Of a stretch of DNA of 64,000 nucleotides, positions 25,801 through 33,971 are shown piece by piece. The notes under the pieces were generated by a model, which saw only the letters and a list, made by a program, of their open reading frames with translations, made no database searches and was not told the DNA's origin. The DNA is taken from positions 59,676 to 123,675 of the forward strand of contig NZ_JAZQRL010000042.1 of assembly GCF_045629565.1 (NCBI RefSeq). The letters are read 5' to 3'. Every line of letters starts with the position of its first letter. Within the stretch, counting starts at the first letter, position 1. The DNA is from Arcticibacter sp045629565 (lineage in GTDB: Bacteria > Bacteroidota > Bacteroidia > Sphingobacteriales > Sphingobacteriaceae). The position numbers and the translations under genes are program-made.

Positions 25801-26952
25801 GCGCAAGTGCAAAAGCTGCGGATCACGGTAAGCAACACAGGTTGTACATTGAACCCCGGCGAGATTAAAACCTTGTTTCAAAGGTTCTACGCCAAACCGA
25901 CTACGAGCGACAAGCCAAGTACCGGAATCGGCCTTTCTTTTGCTGCGGAGCTGGCCAGTCTGTTGGGTTCGGAAATCGGGGTCGATCTGCAGGATGGGCG
26001 AATTGGCTTTTCTCTTTCTTTACCTGTAGGCTCCACTTCAAACATCAAAATGGAGAACGAAGTGGCTACATCTGAACCTTCCTTTTTACATCAGTCACTG
26101 ATACAGTATCAGGAGCAACCACCCTTGACCAACAGCGAAGAAGAGAACAAAAATAGTGTAATCGATGCTCTACATCAGAAGTCGTCTCATAGTATTCTTA
26201 TTGTGGAAGACGATATAGAGCTTCGCTATCTCATCCGTCAGGTTTTGCAGGAACAGTATATCGTCTATGAAGCAAGTAATGGAAATGAGGCCCTTCAGCT
26301 TTTGCAAAGAAGTTACCCCAGCTTGATTATATCTGATGTTATGATGCCTGGGATGGATGGCATGGACTTATGCAGGGAGATTAAAAACACGCCTGCTACT
26401 GCGCAGATTCCATTTATCATGCTCTCGGCCAAGGGAACTGAGGAAAACAAAAATGAAGGCTATGAAGTGGGTGCGGACGCGTATATACCGAAACCCTTTC
26501 ATATTACCTACCTGCTTTTAAGGGTTCGCAAGCTGCTGGAGTACTATACCCGGATGCAGCATCTGGTGAAAGATCAAAACATCAGCAGTCAGTTCATGTA
26601 TGCGGATATTGAGGATGCAGACAAGATTTTCCTGGAGTCGATTCTGGAAGTAATTGAGAAACATCTGGATGACCCCGAGCTGAACGCGACGACTATTGAA
26701 AAGGCCATGTTCATCAGCAAAATGCAGCTGTACAGAAAGCTGAAAGCTTTAGCAGGAATGACGCCGGCGGAGTTTATCAAGCGGATCAGGTTAAAGCATG
26801 CCGCCGATATGCTATTAACTTCCCAATTCACCGTTTCGGAGATCATCTATAGAACAGGTTTTAACAGCAAGTCCTATTTCTTCAGGGAGTTTAAAAAGAT
26901 ATATCAGTTAGCTCCTAACGAATACCGCGCCAAGCAGTATGAAACTACATAA
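22852..26952 (+). CDS. Hybrid two-component system sensor/regulator (HTCS)
   Basis: The 1366-residue one-protein signalling system controls the adjacent utilisation locus. A signal peptide (about 1-21) leads to a periplasmic region of two propellers built from repeats of the type LWVGTWDGLNMFDG and LWLGTDGNGLIKLHP (about 25-680), a Y_Y_Y domain (PPGKYSLLVRWASDDG), one membrane helix (about 788-808), a HisKA domain with His846 in NIAHEIQTPLTL, HATPase_c (N-box FNLLSNAFKHS, G2-box TGIGLSFA), a receiver domain with Asp1162 in SDVMMPGMDG, and a C-terminal AraC-type HTH. The G1 box reads SNTGCTL instead of D-x-G-x-G. Ligand unknown. Confidence 0.96.
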   Translation: MKYLWIVSLLASLWPSGRLVAEPGDEQYVFQYLDNSSGLSNSAINSIFQDSENLLWVGTWDGLNMFDGTEFKVFNYTNQDSGSIGNNVIQEVTEGYAGDIWVNTIGGISRIEKNSGAIHQYFYGTKLKRRITEREYELAADKRGQVYVYSRDGGLKKFDSESNSFTHVWGFPKSRLIKKLKLDEDGSLWVLEGNGNLLLTEPHAGGLKIRRVIRHSLGISNFFFANGAVILESGGDLFGSFGKSAFKRIPGNFTGVRAVSPFRGGYIILREGAGAEVYDLKFRKNSRMAGVIKKFSGLRITSLASSADGILWLGTDGNGLIKLHPKINTFGLVKGSLYDISKPIRAFTEVGGKLWVGTKGKGILELGDVRTNDLNLNDRRFISISQDPADNSVFVLKKGIQALVYIGTDGEGVQVYDSKKGQIIRWKDIRGASPLPRFRSVYAVLQDRDSSLWLGTSGSGLIHLRIAKDAEGGLYVEKFRQYLSDKTEGLANDIIYSLATTDDRYLWIGCRYGGLSVLDKKTGQFKTFNAFTYPNSLSNNDVLSLYRDRSKGLWIGTSFGLNYLPYPESLKKQPAFTRFTMENGLPNNTIHAIEQSAAGEIWLSTNKGLARHRPGSGIIITYNEKDGLQSNEFSDGAVWKADDGRLFFGGIYGFNYFLPSALKGNSDVPNLLVSHVQIGGKNANENRIQVLKAKSADFYTYETEREMNFFRLTLKPLRFNDPVKHGFTYKLEGNDKSWSYSDANGSIVYNNVPPGKYSLLVRWASDDGVWTAPIKVMEVRVKPYFWLSYPALMLYVLVLASAGYAFHRYRKNKIEMRYKLEMENRLRLKDESIHQQRLNFFTNIAHEIQTPLTLIMGSIEHYIRTSESAIRKNKEGYFLSLVHQHSIRLTYLIQQLLEFRKAEAGYLKVNEVYIDISKMLNSLSALFIPESEKSAKPYVRNIEDGMAGFVDKDKLEKILFNLLSNAFKHSGSGDQVYFDASYDAQVQKLRITVSNTGCTLNPGEIKTLFQRFYAKPTTSDKPSTGIGLSFAAELASLLGSEIGVDLQDGRIGFSLSLPVGSTSNIKMENEVATSEPSFLHQSLIQYQEQPPLTNSEEENKNSVIDALHQKSSHSILIVEDDIELRYLIRQVLQEQYIVYEASNGNEALQLLQRSYPSLIISDVMMPGMDGMDLCREIKNTPATAQIPFIMLSAKGTEENKNEGYEVGADAYIPKPFHITYLLLRVRKLLEYYTRMQHLVKDQNISSQFMYADIEDADKIFLESILEVIEKHLDDPELNATTIEKAMFISKMQLYRKLKALAGMTPAEFIKRIRLKHAADMLLTSQFTVSEIIYRTGFNSKSYFFREFKKIYQLAPNEYRAKQYETT

Positions 26953-27021
26953 AGTATGGTTTATATATCGGTTGTGCACTAAAATGATATCATAGTGAAC
27001 TGTTTTAAGAGGGAACACTGA

Positions 27022-27029
27022 TACATTTG
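27022..27029 (+). promoter_or_regulatory. -7 box and direct repeat before susC
   Basis: TACATTTG fits TAnnTTTG exactly, 21 bases before the susC ATG. It overlaps a direct repeat TGATACA (27019-27025 and 27028-27034) of the kind AraC-type regulators bind, and a 10-bp palindrome ATGATATCAT lies further upstream. Control by the HTCS is inferred. Confidence 0.4.
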
Positions 27030-27050
27030 ATACAACCAATTATTACCTAT

Positions 27051-30000
27051 ATGAAACGATACAAATACCTGTTTTATGGTTTTATAACATGTTTCCTGCT
27101 ATATTCTTTCACGCTATCAGCACAGATCCGGATTACCGGTAAAGTTACTGATGACAGCGGCCTCCCCCTCCCCGGCGTAGTGGTGCAGCAGGCGAATACA
27201 CAAAATCGCGTACCGACGGATATCGACGGAAACTATTCGATAGTACTAAATGGGAGTGCGGCATCAACGCTTGTATTTTCATCGGTAGGTTTCAACCCAA
27301 TAACCGTTTCGTATGCGGGGAATGCGACGATAAATGTGCAGCTCAAAACGAGCACATCCAATTTGGATGAGGTGGTTGTTGTTGGCTATACCAGTCAGCG
27401 AAAGGGTTCCATTACAGGCGCTGTGAGTACCGTCAATATGGGTGACGTGGAGACGCGAAGAGTACCCAACGTTTCTCAGGTGCTCCAGGGGCAGGTTGCG
27501 GGTGTGCAGGTTACGCAGGGAACCGGTGCTCCGGGTGACCCTATAGATGTGCGCATTCGTGGGGTAGGCACGATTGGTGATAACAGTCCGCTTTATGTTG
27601 TAGACGGCAACCCGACGAAGGACATCGCCTTCTTGAATCCTGCTGACATCAGAACGATGACAGTCTTGAAAGATGCTGCATCAGCCGCGATCTACGGATC
27701 GCGGGCAGCAAATGGAGTGGTGGTGATTACTACCGCTCAGGGTGCTATTGGCAAATCATCTGTAGAACTCAACTATTTTAATGGTGTACAGCAGGTCAGG
27801 AATTTGCCTACCATGATGAATACGTCTCAGTATCTGAACACGCTGGAGCAGGCATGGAACAATGCCGGTTATGCCAATAACCCTTATACCGCTGCTAAAC
27901 AACGGACTGATCTGGCCGATACGGACTGGCTGGGGGAGCTGTTTGAGACGGGCATGTCTCAGAATGCACAGCTCACTGCAAGCGGCGGCAGTGAAAAGGT
28001 ACAATATTTACTTTCGGGTGGGTATTACGCTCAAAATGGGATAGTGGTCTTTGACAATGATAAATATCAGCGCCTCAGCTTCCGTGCGAATGTGAATGCT
28101 AACCTGACGGATCGCCTTAAAGTCGGGACAAATCTGCAGCTCTCCCACTCTACGCAGGACTGGCTTTCCTCCAGCGGAGATGCCCCGGGAATTATCCGGC
28201 ATGCGCTTCTGAGGCCGCCGGTGATACCGGTGTACAAGGATCCCTCCGATCCTACATATAAGGCAACCGATCCTTTTACAGATCTGCCATTTTACTTTCT
28301 TAACGATGAGAACCGCGGGGCATGGGACGAAAATTTTGAGAAGACATCTAACCCGATAGCCTTGGCGTATTATGCCAACGATAAGCGGATTAATTACAAA
28401 ACCTTTGGCAATTTCTATGGTGAATACGCTTTCCTGAAAGACAACTCACTAAAGTTGCGTACCAATGTAGGCATCGATTTAAACTTCCTGCATAATAAAG
28501 CCTTCCGGCAGAACTTCGGCGATGATGACAACGGAGGTTCGGCGATTGACCAGGGCAAGGGTCTTGGCAGACAAAACCGCCCGAACTCACTGAACGAAGA
28601 ACGTGCTCAGGAGCTGAACGTTACCTGGACGAACACGCTGAATTATATCAAATCTCTCGACAAGCATGCAATCAACGCACTTGTTGGAACGGAGTTTATC
28701 AAGAATGATGCTGCCGGACTCTCTGCCTCGCGTGCGCGCTTCGATTATACATCAGGAACTTTTCAATATATCGACTTTGGCAATACGAGTACTGACCTGT
28801 GGAATGGCGGTAACGGGAGTGAATATGCGCTGTTCTCGCTGTTTGGTTCAGCTACCTATGTATACAACTCCAAATATATGCTGACAGCCAATCTTCGTGC
28901 GGATGCGTCGTCCCGCTTCGGTGAAAACAATCAATGGGGTTACTTCCCCTCTGTTTCGGCGGGTTGGACCGTTTCGGAAGAGGCTTTCATGAAAGATATC
29001 AGCTGGCTATCTGAACTGAAGCTGCGTGCCAGTACAGGCAAGCTTGGAAACCAGCAAATCCCCAACTATGCTTATCTGACCTTGCTTAGAAAAGATGGAG
29101 ACCGTTATGTATTGGACCGCTATGGGAATCCGGATCTGAAATGGGAAACCACCACGCAGAATAACATCGGTCTGGATATTGGCTTTGCCAAGAACAGCCT
29201 GTATTTTACACTGGACTATTTTACCAAAAACACGAGTGGTATCTTATTGCCTATTCAGCTTCCGGGCTTTGTCGGCAATGTGAATCCAACCTATGTCAAT
29301 GCTGCTGAAGTGAGCAATAAGGGCCTGGAAGTTGGGATTAACTATAGAAATTCGATAGGCGACTTCAAATACAGCATTAACGGGAACTTTGCGACGCTGG
29401 AAAACGAAGTAAAGGCACTGCACCCTAATTATCCCAACATCAGCGACACGTATACACGCACCGCAGTAGGTCGACCTTTGGGAGCGTTTTACGGATATGA
29501 AATGGAAGGCATTTATCAGAATACAGCCGAGATCACAGCACATCTGTTCGGAACAAACAGTCCCTCAGAAAAACCAGGCGACGTTAAGTTCCGCGATTTG
29601 GACGGAAACGGAATTCTGGATGACGGTGACAGAAACTTCATTGGCAATGCTATTCCGAAGATCAACTATGGTATCAACTTTTCGGGAAGCTTCAAAGGCT
29701 TCGACATCTCGTTCCTTTTGCAGGGAGTAGAGGATGTGGATAAGTATAATGACGGTAAGAAGATCCTGGATTATGACACCCGTCCCTTCAATTATACCAC
29801 CGCTGCATTGAACAGCTGGAACGGCGAAGGTACGAGCAATACGGTTCCAAGGGTCAGTTTTACAGACAATGGAAGCAGCAGAATCTCCAGCATATTTGTA
29901 GAAGACGCCTCCTACTTCCGGATTAAAAATGTGGAGATAGGCTATTCCTTAGGTAACTTCCTGAAAGGTAAAAAGATTGAAATTCAGAACGTCCGCCTGT

Positions 30001-30131
30001 ACGTTTCGGGACAAAATCTATATACCAGTACCAAATATACGGGGCTGGATCCGGAAACAATCAGCAGCGTCGATATGGGAACCTATCCGCAATCACGCGC
30101 CTTCCTGTTTGGCTTGAATGTTAACTTTTAA
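27051..30131 (+). CDS. SusC/RagA family TonB-linked outer-membrane transporter
   Basis: The 1026-residue outer-membrane porin imports oligosaccharides. Signal peptide ends near TLSAQ. A carboxypeptidase-like domain (ITGKVTDDSGLPLPGVVV) precedes the SusC plug hallmarks VVVVGYTSQRKGSITGAV, SVLQGQVAGVQV-like and VRIRGVGTIGDNSPLYVVDG, then KDAASAAIYGSRAANGVVVITT, and a long barrel to FLFGLNVNF. The frame opens at TTG 27027, but ATG 27051 gives a proper signal peptide. It is 98 bases after the HTCS and 10 bases before susD. Length is normal for SusC. Confidence 0.96.
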   Translation: MKRYKYLFYGFITCFLLYSFTLSAQIRITGKVTDDSGLPLPGVVVQQANTQNRVPTDIDGNYSIVLNGSAASTLVFSSVGFNPITVSYAGNATINVQLKTSTSNLDEVVVVGYTSQRKGSITGAVSTVNMGDVETRRVPNVSQVLQGQVAGVQVTQGTGAPGDPIDVRIRGVGTIGDNSPLYVVDGNPTKDIAFLNPADIRTMTVLKDAASAAIYGSRAANGVVVITTAQGAIGKSSVELNYFNGVQQVRNLPTMMNTSQYLNTLEQAWNNAGYANNPYTAAKQRTDLADTDWLGELFETGMSQNAQLTASGGSEKVQYLLSGGYYAQNGIVVFDNDKYQRLSFRANVNANLTDRLKVGTNLQLSHSTQDWLSSSGDAPGIIRHALLRPPVIPVYKDPSDPTYKATDPFTDLPFYFLNDENRGAWDENFEKTSNPIALAYYANDKRINYKTFGNFYGEYAFLKDNSLKLRTNVGIDLNFLHNKAFRQNFGDDDNGGSAIDQGKGLGRQNRPNSLNEERAQELNVTWTNTLNYIKSLDKHAINALVGTEFIKNDAAGLSASRARFDYTSGTFQYIDFGNTSTDLWNGGNGSEYALFSLFGSATYVYNSKYMLTANLRADASSRFGENNQWGYFPSVSAGWTVSEEAFMKDISWLSELKLRASTGKLGNQQIPNYAYLTLLRKDGDRYVLDRYGNPDLKWETTTQNNIGLDIGFAKNSLYFTLDYFTKNTSGILLPIQLPGFVGNVNPTYVNAAEVSNKGLEVGINYRNSIGDFKYSINGNFATLENEVKALHPNYPNISDTYTRTAVGRPLGAFYGYEMEGIYQNTAEITAHLFGTNSPSEKPGDVKFRDLDGNGILDDGDRNFIGNAIPKINYGINFSGSFKGFDISFLLQGVEDVDKYNDGKKILDYDTRPFNYTTAALNSWNGEGTSNTVPRVSFTDNGSSRISSIFVEDASYFRIKNVEIGYSLGNFLKGKKIEIQNVRLYVSGQNLYTSTKYTGLDPETISSVDMGTYPQSRAFLFGLNVNF

Positions 30132-30141
30132 ATTAACCGAG

Positions 30142-31629
30142 ATGAAACTACTATATAAATCCCTTTTTCTCAGTGCATTGTTTTTCATGCTGAGTTGCGA
30201 GAAAGAACTATACAAGGATCCGATAGGTCTGATTACTCCTGACCAAATCAGTTCAGCACCAACGGTAGGTACCATTACCTCTTCCGTTGATGGCTCTTAC
30301 CAAATGCTTTCTAATACGCTTAACCTGATAGGAGAATGGGCCTGGAACCAGGGAACAGTTATTCGTCCGGATTTTGTACTGAAAGACATGGCTTCTGATG
30401 ACGCTCAGAAGAAGTGGAATCCGGACGGCGACCAACCCTGGATGGACGAAATCGCCGGCTTTCGCTTCACATCAAACAACGGTGCTTTTAATGGGATCTG
30501 GAGCTTTGACTATGAAGGTATCGCAAGAGCCAATCAGGCGATTAGCTATCTGACCAATACAGAGGTAATGGCTACTTTGAATATGGAGGAGACACTGAAG
30601 AACCGTAGTCTGGCTGAAGCTTATTTTCTAAGAGCTTTCTATTATTTCGATCTGGTGAATAATTTCGGAGACATCCCTGTTATCCTGAAGCCACTTGAAA
30701 GCTTCAATGAGGCTTACGAGGTGGCAAAGAAGGTTCCGGCCGCTCAGGTATGGGAGCAGATCAATGCTGATCTGGCAGCAGCTAAACCGCTCCTGACCAA
30801 TAGCAAGTATGCCAGCGAGACAGAGAAATGGAGGGTATCAAAGGGAGCTGTAATTGCTTTACAGGCTAAGTCGGCGTTGTATAACCAGAAATGGGCGGAT
30901 GTGATCAGCCTGGTGGCGGAGCTTCAGGGGATGGGCTTTTACAATTTGAACCCGAACTACTTCGATAATTTCAGCGTAGCAAAGGAATTTGCTGAAAGTG
31001 AAGTAATCTTCGCTTATGACCATCAGACGGGCCGGCTTCCCCGAAATGGCAATGGCTTATGTGCTTTGTTGGACTGGGGTTTTGTTGCCCCCACTCCAAG
31101 CTTCCTTGCAGCCTTTGAACCCAATGATCCGCGTCTTTTGTATACTGTGGATGTTCCGGCGAAAAACGTCAATAAGCTTTTGGGCTCAACGGATGGAACC
31201 AATAAGGGCAATGATGATGCTCCAACCAATAAAATCTATATCCGTTTGGCTGATGTACTGCTTTGGAAAGCGGAAGCATATCTGGAAACCAATGCGTTTG
31301 CAGAGTCCATAGCTATAATCAATTCTATACGCCAGAGAGCAAGAACCAGTCCCACCATAGACGGAACTCCTGTACCTGCCGGGACACTTGCTGACCGGAA
31401 CCCTGCATCTGCCAATAAAGAAGAAATAAAGAACTGGCTCATCCAGGAACGACGCGTTGAGCTTGGGTTTGAAAACCAGCGATTTAACGATTTGAAGAGG
31501 TGGAACCTGGCAAAAATGGTCCTGACAGCGGCTGGTAAAAATTTCCAGGATAGAAACGTTCTCTATCCTATACCTCAGGGCGAAGTGGATAAATCAGGGG
31601 GAACCATTACACAAAATCAGGGATATTAA
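30142..31629 (+). CDS. SusD/RagB family surface glycan-binding lipoprotein
   Basis: The 495-residue lipoprotein has its lipobox at FMLSCEKEL (Cys about 19). The TPR-like region (SLAEAYFLRAFYYFDLVNNFGDIPVIL, about 150-180) and RLADVLLWKAEAYLETN plus IQERRVELGFENQRFNDLKRW are the usual SusD signatures. It forms the lid of the adjacent SusC pore and captures the glycan at the cell surface. Start chosen at ATG 30142, 10 bases after susC, over an earlier in-frame start that overlaps susC. Confidence 0.96.
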   Translation: MKLLYKSLFLSALFFMLSCEKELYKDPIGLITPDQISSAPTVGTITSSVDGSYQMLSNTLNLIGEWAWNQGTVIRPDFVLKDMASDDAQKKWNPDGDQPWMDEIAGFRFTSNNGAFNGIWSFDYEGIARANQAISYLTNTEVMATLNMEETLKNRSLAEAYFLRAFYYFDLVNNFGDIPVILKPLESFNEAYEVAKKVPAAQVWEQINADLAAAKPLLTNSKYASETEKWRVSKGAVIALQAKSALYNQKWADVISLVAELQGMGFYNLNPNYFDNFSVAKEFAESEVIFAYDHQTGRLPRNGNGLCALLDWGFVAPTPSFLAAFEPNDPRLLYTVDVPAKNVNKLLGSTDGTNKGNDDAPTNKIYIRLADVLLWKAEAYLETNAFAESIAIINSIRQRARTSPTIDGTPVPAGTLADRNPASANKEEIKNWLIQERRVELGFENQRFNDLKRWNLAKMVLTAAGKNFQDRNVLYPIPQGEVDKSGGTITQNQGY

Positions 31630-31657
31630 GTTCCAAACAGTACAAACGCATATTTTT

Positions 31658-32716
31658 ATGACTGATATAGCCAAGCGATTTAGAGAGAACCCACTTCTCT
31701 CTCCGGGGGACTTGCGGCCCAGCAGAAGCGGGCTGGAGATTACCTGCCTGCTGAATCCAGGAGTGTTCAGCTTCGAAGGTAAAACCTGGATTCTTGTACG
31801 AGTGGCGGAAAGACCAGCACAAGAGGAAGGCATGATCACTTTCCCTGTATTGAATGGAGACGGCATCGACGTGATTGGCATCGCTTCTGACGATCCGGAT
31901 CTGAATAAGGACGATCCCCGAGTTATCCGCTATAAAGGCACCGATTATCTGACAACCCTGTCTCATCTGAGACTCCTTTGCAGCGATGATGGAGTGGAGT
32001 TCTATGAACCGGAAGGTTTCAAATTACTGACCGGCGTGGGAAGACATCAGGCATTCGGCATAGAAGACTGCCGGGTTACCTACATGGATGACCGGTATTT
32101 CCTGACCTTTACGGCTGTTTCGGAAAACGGAGTGGCGGTAGGACTGCGAATAACGAGCGACTGGAAGGTGTTCAGGGACGAAGGTCTCATTCTCCCTCCT
32201 CATAATAAAGACTGTGCGATTTTTGAAGAGAAAATCAACGGAAAGTATTATGCTTTACACCGGCCCAGCAGCGTTGACCTTGGAGGTAATTATATCTGGC
32301 TGGCCGAATCACCTGATGGCATTCATTGGGGAAAACATCAATGCCTGGTGCGGACGAGGCCTGGCAAGTGGGATGGCGCCCGAGTAGGTGCAGGAGCCTC
32401 TCCCATCCGCACCGAAATGGGCTGGCTGGAAATTTATCATGGCGCAGATGCAGAACATCGATACTGTCTGGGAGCCTTCCTGATGGATTTAGAAGATCCC
32501 TCAGTGGTTCTCGCGCGCACAGACGAGCCCATTATGGTGCCCACAGAACCGTATGAGGTCAGCGGGTTCTTCGGACATGTAGTATTTACGAACGGACATC
32601 TTGTCCGGGGAGATGAACTGATCATCTATTACGGGGCAGCAGATGAGCATGTTTGTGGCGCTACCTTTTCAATTGGGGGAATTTTGGCCTTTTTAACCTA
32701 CGACCATGCTGAATAA
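31658..32716 (+). CDS. Cytosolic GH130 enzyme (mannoside phosphorylase or mannosidase)
   Basis: The 352-residue five-bladed propeller belongs to GH130. Motifs are EITCLLNPGVFSFEGKTWILVRVAERP near the start, FGIEDCRVTYMDDRYFLTFTA with the catalytic aspartate, KDCAIFEEKINGKYYALHRP and WDGARVGAGASPIRTEMGWLEIYHGA. There is no signal peptide, so it works inside the cell on an imported disaccharide. GH130 members are beta-mannoside phosphorylases or beta-1,2-mannosidases, depending on phosphate-binding residues that I cannot assign here. It overlaps the MFS gene by 11 bases, suggesting transport and cleavage are coupled. Confidence 0.9.
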   Translation: MTDIAKRFRENPLLSPGDLRPSRSGLEITCLLNPGVFSFEGKTWILVRVAERPAQEEGMITFPVLNGDGIDVIGIASDDPDLNKDDPRVIRYKGTDYLTTLSHLRLLCSDDGVEFYEPEGFKLLTGVGRHQAFGIEDCRVTYMDDRYFLTFTAVSENGVAVGLRITSDWKVFRDEGLILPPHNKDCAIFEEKINGKYYALHRPSSVDLGGNYIWLAESPDGIHWGKHQCLVRTRPGKWDGARVGAGASPIRTEMGWLEIYHGADAEHRYCLGAFLMDLEDPSVVLARTDEPIMVPTEPYEVSGFFGHVVFTNGHLVRGDELIIYYGAADEHVCGATFSIGGILAFLTYDHAE

Positions 32717-33971
32717 ACTGAAACAGGAAATAGGGCACTTTAGGAGCCAGTCGCACAACTTCAAAATATTAACACTCACCAACCTGATATACAGCATCGT
32801 CCTTCCTGTTATTGACATTTTTGTGGCGGCCTACGTGATGCGAAACTCGAACGATCCTACTAAGGTGGTGGTTTATCAGCTCACCATTTATACGGGGATT
32901 CCGATCACGTTTCTGATCAACGGGTGGCTGTTGAACCGGTTCCCCATCAAATTCCTGTTCTCACTGGGCATGGTACTCAGCGGGGTATCTATGGCAATTA
33001 TGATGTCTCTAAACACGTTGGATATTACAGGTGTTGCAGTTGCGGGGATAGTGATGGGTATGTCGTTTGGATTCTATTGGGCTAACAGGGATTTTCTGGC
33101 GTTGTCGACAACGGACAATAACAATCGAAACTACTATTATGGCCTGGAAACTTTCTTTTATACCATTATAGCCGTCTTAATCCCGGTTGGCATAGGTTGG
33201 TTCATTGAGCTATCGGCAAGGGATGGAAACGCTAAGCTGGCATACCGGATTGTAACGGGAATTGTATTTATAATCACCATTTTGGCGTCTGTAATGTGCT
33301 TCAGGGGAAAGTTCATAAACCCGGTAAACAAAAAGTTTTTTTATTTAAAATTCGATCCTCTCTGGAACAGGCTGCTTGTTTTGGCGAGTTTAAAGGGTTT
33401 GGTGCAGGGGTTTCTGGTGACTGCCCCGGCCATGCTGATTATGTTGCTTCTGGGACAAGAAGGAGCTTTAGGCACAGCTCAGTCGATCGGCGCAATTTTC
33501 GCCGCCATTCTGATGTATATCATCGGGAGGAAGACATCGCCTTCCCAACGGATCTACGTCTTTGGAACCGGACTTTTATTATTCACTATTGCGGCGCTGA
33601 TTAATGGTATCCTCTACAATGCTACCGGAGTCGTCTTGTTTATGCTCTTTTTGTTACTTGCCAAACCGCTTCTCGATCTTGCCTACTTCCCTATTCAGTT
33701 CCGGGTAATAGACTTGCTCTCGAAAAAAGAAAAAAGAAGCGAGTTTGCGTACATTCTGAATCATGAAGCGGGTCTCTACCTCGGTCGGCTTACCGGCGCA
33801 GGCACCTTTCTGCTGCTGGCTTATTATTTTTCAAACGAAGTTGCACTTCGCTATGCGATCATCATAGTGGCTGTATTACAGCTAAGCTCCTTTTGGGTGG
33901 CTAAACGGATCATCAGACAAGGAGATGAAATGGAGAAAAGCCTGCACTATCAAGTTATACATCATGAATAA
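32706..33971 (+). CDS. MFS transporter, probable oligosaccharide importer
   Basis: The 421-residue inner-membrane protein has about 12 hydrophobic helices in the major facilitator pattern (e.g. ILTLTNLIYSIVLPVIDIFVAAYVM near 20-44, ITGVAVAGIVMGMSFGFYWANRD near 99-121). It overlaps the GH130 gene upstream by 11 bases and the secreted unknown gene downstream by 8 bases, so all three are probably translated together. It would carry the small saccharide made in the periplasm to GH130 in the cytosol. Confidence 0.9.
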   Translation: MLNKLKQEIGHFRSQSHNFKILTLTNLIYSIVLPVIDIFVAAYVMRNSNDPTKVVVYQLTIYTGIPITFLINGWLLNRFPIKFLFSLGMVLSGVSMAIMMSLNTLDITGVAVAGIVMGMSFGFYWANRDFLALSTTDNNNRNYYYGLETFFYTIIAVLIPVGIGWFIELSARDGNAKLAYRIVTGIVFIITILASVMCFRGKFINPVNKKFFYLKFDPLWNRLLVLASLKGLVQGFLVTAPAMLIMLLLGQEGALGTAQSIGAIFAAILMYIIGRKTSPSQRIYVFGTGLLLFTIAALINGILYNATGVVLFMLFLLLAKPLLDLAYFPIQFRVIDLLSKKEKRSEFAYILNHEAGLYLGRLTGAGTFLLLAYYFSNEVALRYAIIIVAVLQLSSFWVAKRIIRQGDEMEKSLHYQVIHHE